From Chondrus crispus (taxonomy: Eukaryota > Rhodophyta > Florideophyceae > Gigartinales > Gigartinaceae), in assembly GCF_000350225.1 (NCBI RefSeq), contig NW_005178710.1:11763-75762 (forward strand): 64,000 nucleotides of DNA, written 5' to 3'. Below, in pieces: positions 63,146 through 64,000 of the stretch. The notes beneath the pieces are model-generated. The model was not told the origin of the DNA. It searched no databases and worked only from the letters and a program-made list of their open reading frames with translations. Each line of letters starts with the position of its first letter. Position 1 is the stretch's first letter. The translations under genes and the position numbers were made by a program.

Positions 63146-64000
63146 ATGACGAAAGAGCCAACTTCACGTCCGCCACAACCGCGACGTCGCGCTTTTCCAG
63201 GGTTCAGAAACCGGCGTCGCGGAGACGTTCAACCGTCTCCGACCCCAGCACAGTCACCACTGCCCAAACCGTGTAAGACAATCCATGAAGAACTCGATTG
63301 CTTGCTCTCCGCCTTCTCGCTTTTCCGCCCAATGATCCCCGACCAATTCAAGCTATTTGGCGTGCTCTATGTCAACCCTGACCCGGACTGCCGCCATGAG
63401 CCGCCTGCGGTTACGATCGCCAACCTTAAGAAAATTTGCAAAGACTATCAGGACGAGCATGCAGCTAATGGTGCAACCACCGAGAAAAAAGAAGTAGTCG
63501 ATAATCTCCTTGATGATATGGAAAGGAACGTCGAAGCAGCGCCAGTAGCCTTTCAGGTTAGTCAGGCTAGTGCTACGGAGGACTCTGTTCGTGTCGCTTT
63601 GGACGCCAGGTTGCTCGGTGTCGTTACAGCTCAGGGGAATCGCGAAAGGACAAGCACCGCCTCACGCGACGTGTCCCTCACTGTCTCAAACTGCGAAAAG
63701 TATCATGGCTACAAGCTACAGAAGCTGCTCTGGCAGAACGCGGAGTTCTTTTTCACCAAGATTCTCGAGATCATCGAAACCGGTTTCCGCTTCCGGGATG
63801 GTCAGCGAAGGATGATGGCTATTGTCACCAAAAAGATTATCGCCGATATTACTATTTCTAATGAGGAATCCAATCAGAGAGATACCGGCGCCGGTGTAGG
63901 GGGACCTGAGGGCACTGTCACTTTGCAAGCCGACTACCGTGTCTCAGATGCTGCAGCCAACAACAAGCAAATATTGGGTGGCATTGCCGGAATTCACTTT
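63146..64000 (+). CDS. Sel1-family protein, N-terminal part (cut by window edge)
   Basis: Open from ATG 63146 to the right edge, 285 codons, all in the conserved N-terminal region: MTKEPTSRPPQPRRR, HEELDCLLSAFSLFRPMIP, DPDCRHEPPAVTIANLKKIC, EVVDNLLDDMERNVEA, LLWQNAEFFFTKILEIIE, GAGVGGPEGTVTLQADYR. The Sel1 array would lie beyond the window. Residues around 215-220 (ETGFRFRDGQ) differ from DTDFDFQDGQ in the others. It is on the opposite strand to the other members, on the far side of the host genes. Confidence 0.85.
   Translation, partial: MTKEPTSRPPQPRRRAFPGFRNRRRGDVQPSPTPAQSPLPKPCKTIHEELDCLLSAFSLFRPMIPDQFKLFGVLYVNPDPDCRHEPPAVTIANLKKICKDYQDEHAANGATTEKKEVVDNLLDDMERNVEAAPVAFQVSQASATEDSVRVALDARLLGVVTAQGNRERTSTASRDVSLTVSNCEKYHGYKLQKLLWQNAEFFFTKILEIIETGFRFRDGQRRMMAIVTKKIIADITISNEESNQRDTGAGVGGPEGTVTLQADYRVSDAAANNKQILGGIAGIHF

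Overview
This window looks like nuclear DNA of a eukaryote with compact genes, most likely a red alga. The reasons are GC-rich genes that are intronless or carry one short GT-AG intron, neighbouring genes a few bases apart, a plastid-transit-like leader on one protein, and gene islands separated by nested LTR elements. A florideophyte of the Chondrus type would fit, but that assignment is inference and no rRNA or plastid marker is present to settle it.

Left third (1 to 16,250). After the tail of a cysteine-rich gene comes a cluster of one multicopy gene family on the minus strand. Its members share a conserved N-terminal region of about 560 residues that I do not recognise, followed by a long array of Sel1-like (TPR-class) repeats nearly identical at DNA level. 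There is a truncated copy (about 2,245-2,784), a tandemly duplicated and in-frame fused copy with a frameshifted tail (3,613-8,948) and a long open copy (12,509-15,886). A fifth member runs off the right edge on the plus strand (63,146-64,000). Every member with a visible 5' end is preceded by a decayed piece of a C2H2 zinc-finger gene. A complete two-exon gene of that type lies in the window at 54,888-56,070.

Middle (16,441 to 54,250). This is a stack of transposable elements resolved by terminal repeats and target duplications. Copia-1 (16,441-22,635) has LTRs that look identical. Copia-2 (22,686-32,778) has its 5' LTR split by a pogo-like DNA transposon, which itself contains a solo LTR; a second small DNA element with palindromic ends sits in its gag region. 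To the right, a dispersed repeat (R2) is split at TA by a small pogo-like element (33,202-54,080), that element is split by copia-3 (33,440-53,932, minus strand), and copia-3 is split by a young chromodomain Ty3/gypsy element (37,304-50,397, minus strand). Both copia-3 and the gypsy element carry a long antisense reading region between pol and the 3' LTR; the one in copia-3 resembles a cysteine protease.

Right (54,888 to 62,235) is an ordinary host gene island: a C2H2 zinc-finger protein, a disordered protein with about ten copies of a tryptophan motif (W-R-x-A-A-x-x-L) behind a transit-like leader, a six-helix membrane protein of Frag1/DRAM/Sfk1 type, a Bet1-type SNARE, and a tyrosine-phosphatase-like protein containing a 29-base assembly gap. 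The membrane protein and the SNARE converge with only 7 bp between their stop codons.

The most novel points are the Sel1 family with its homogenised repeat array and captured zinc-finger leader, the tryptophan-motif protein, and the antisense reading regions in two unrelated LTR families.
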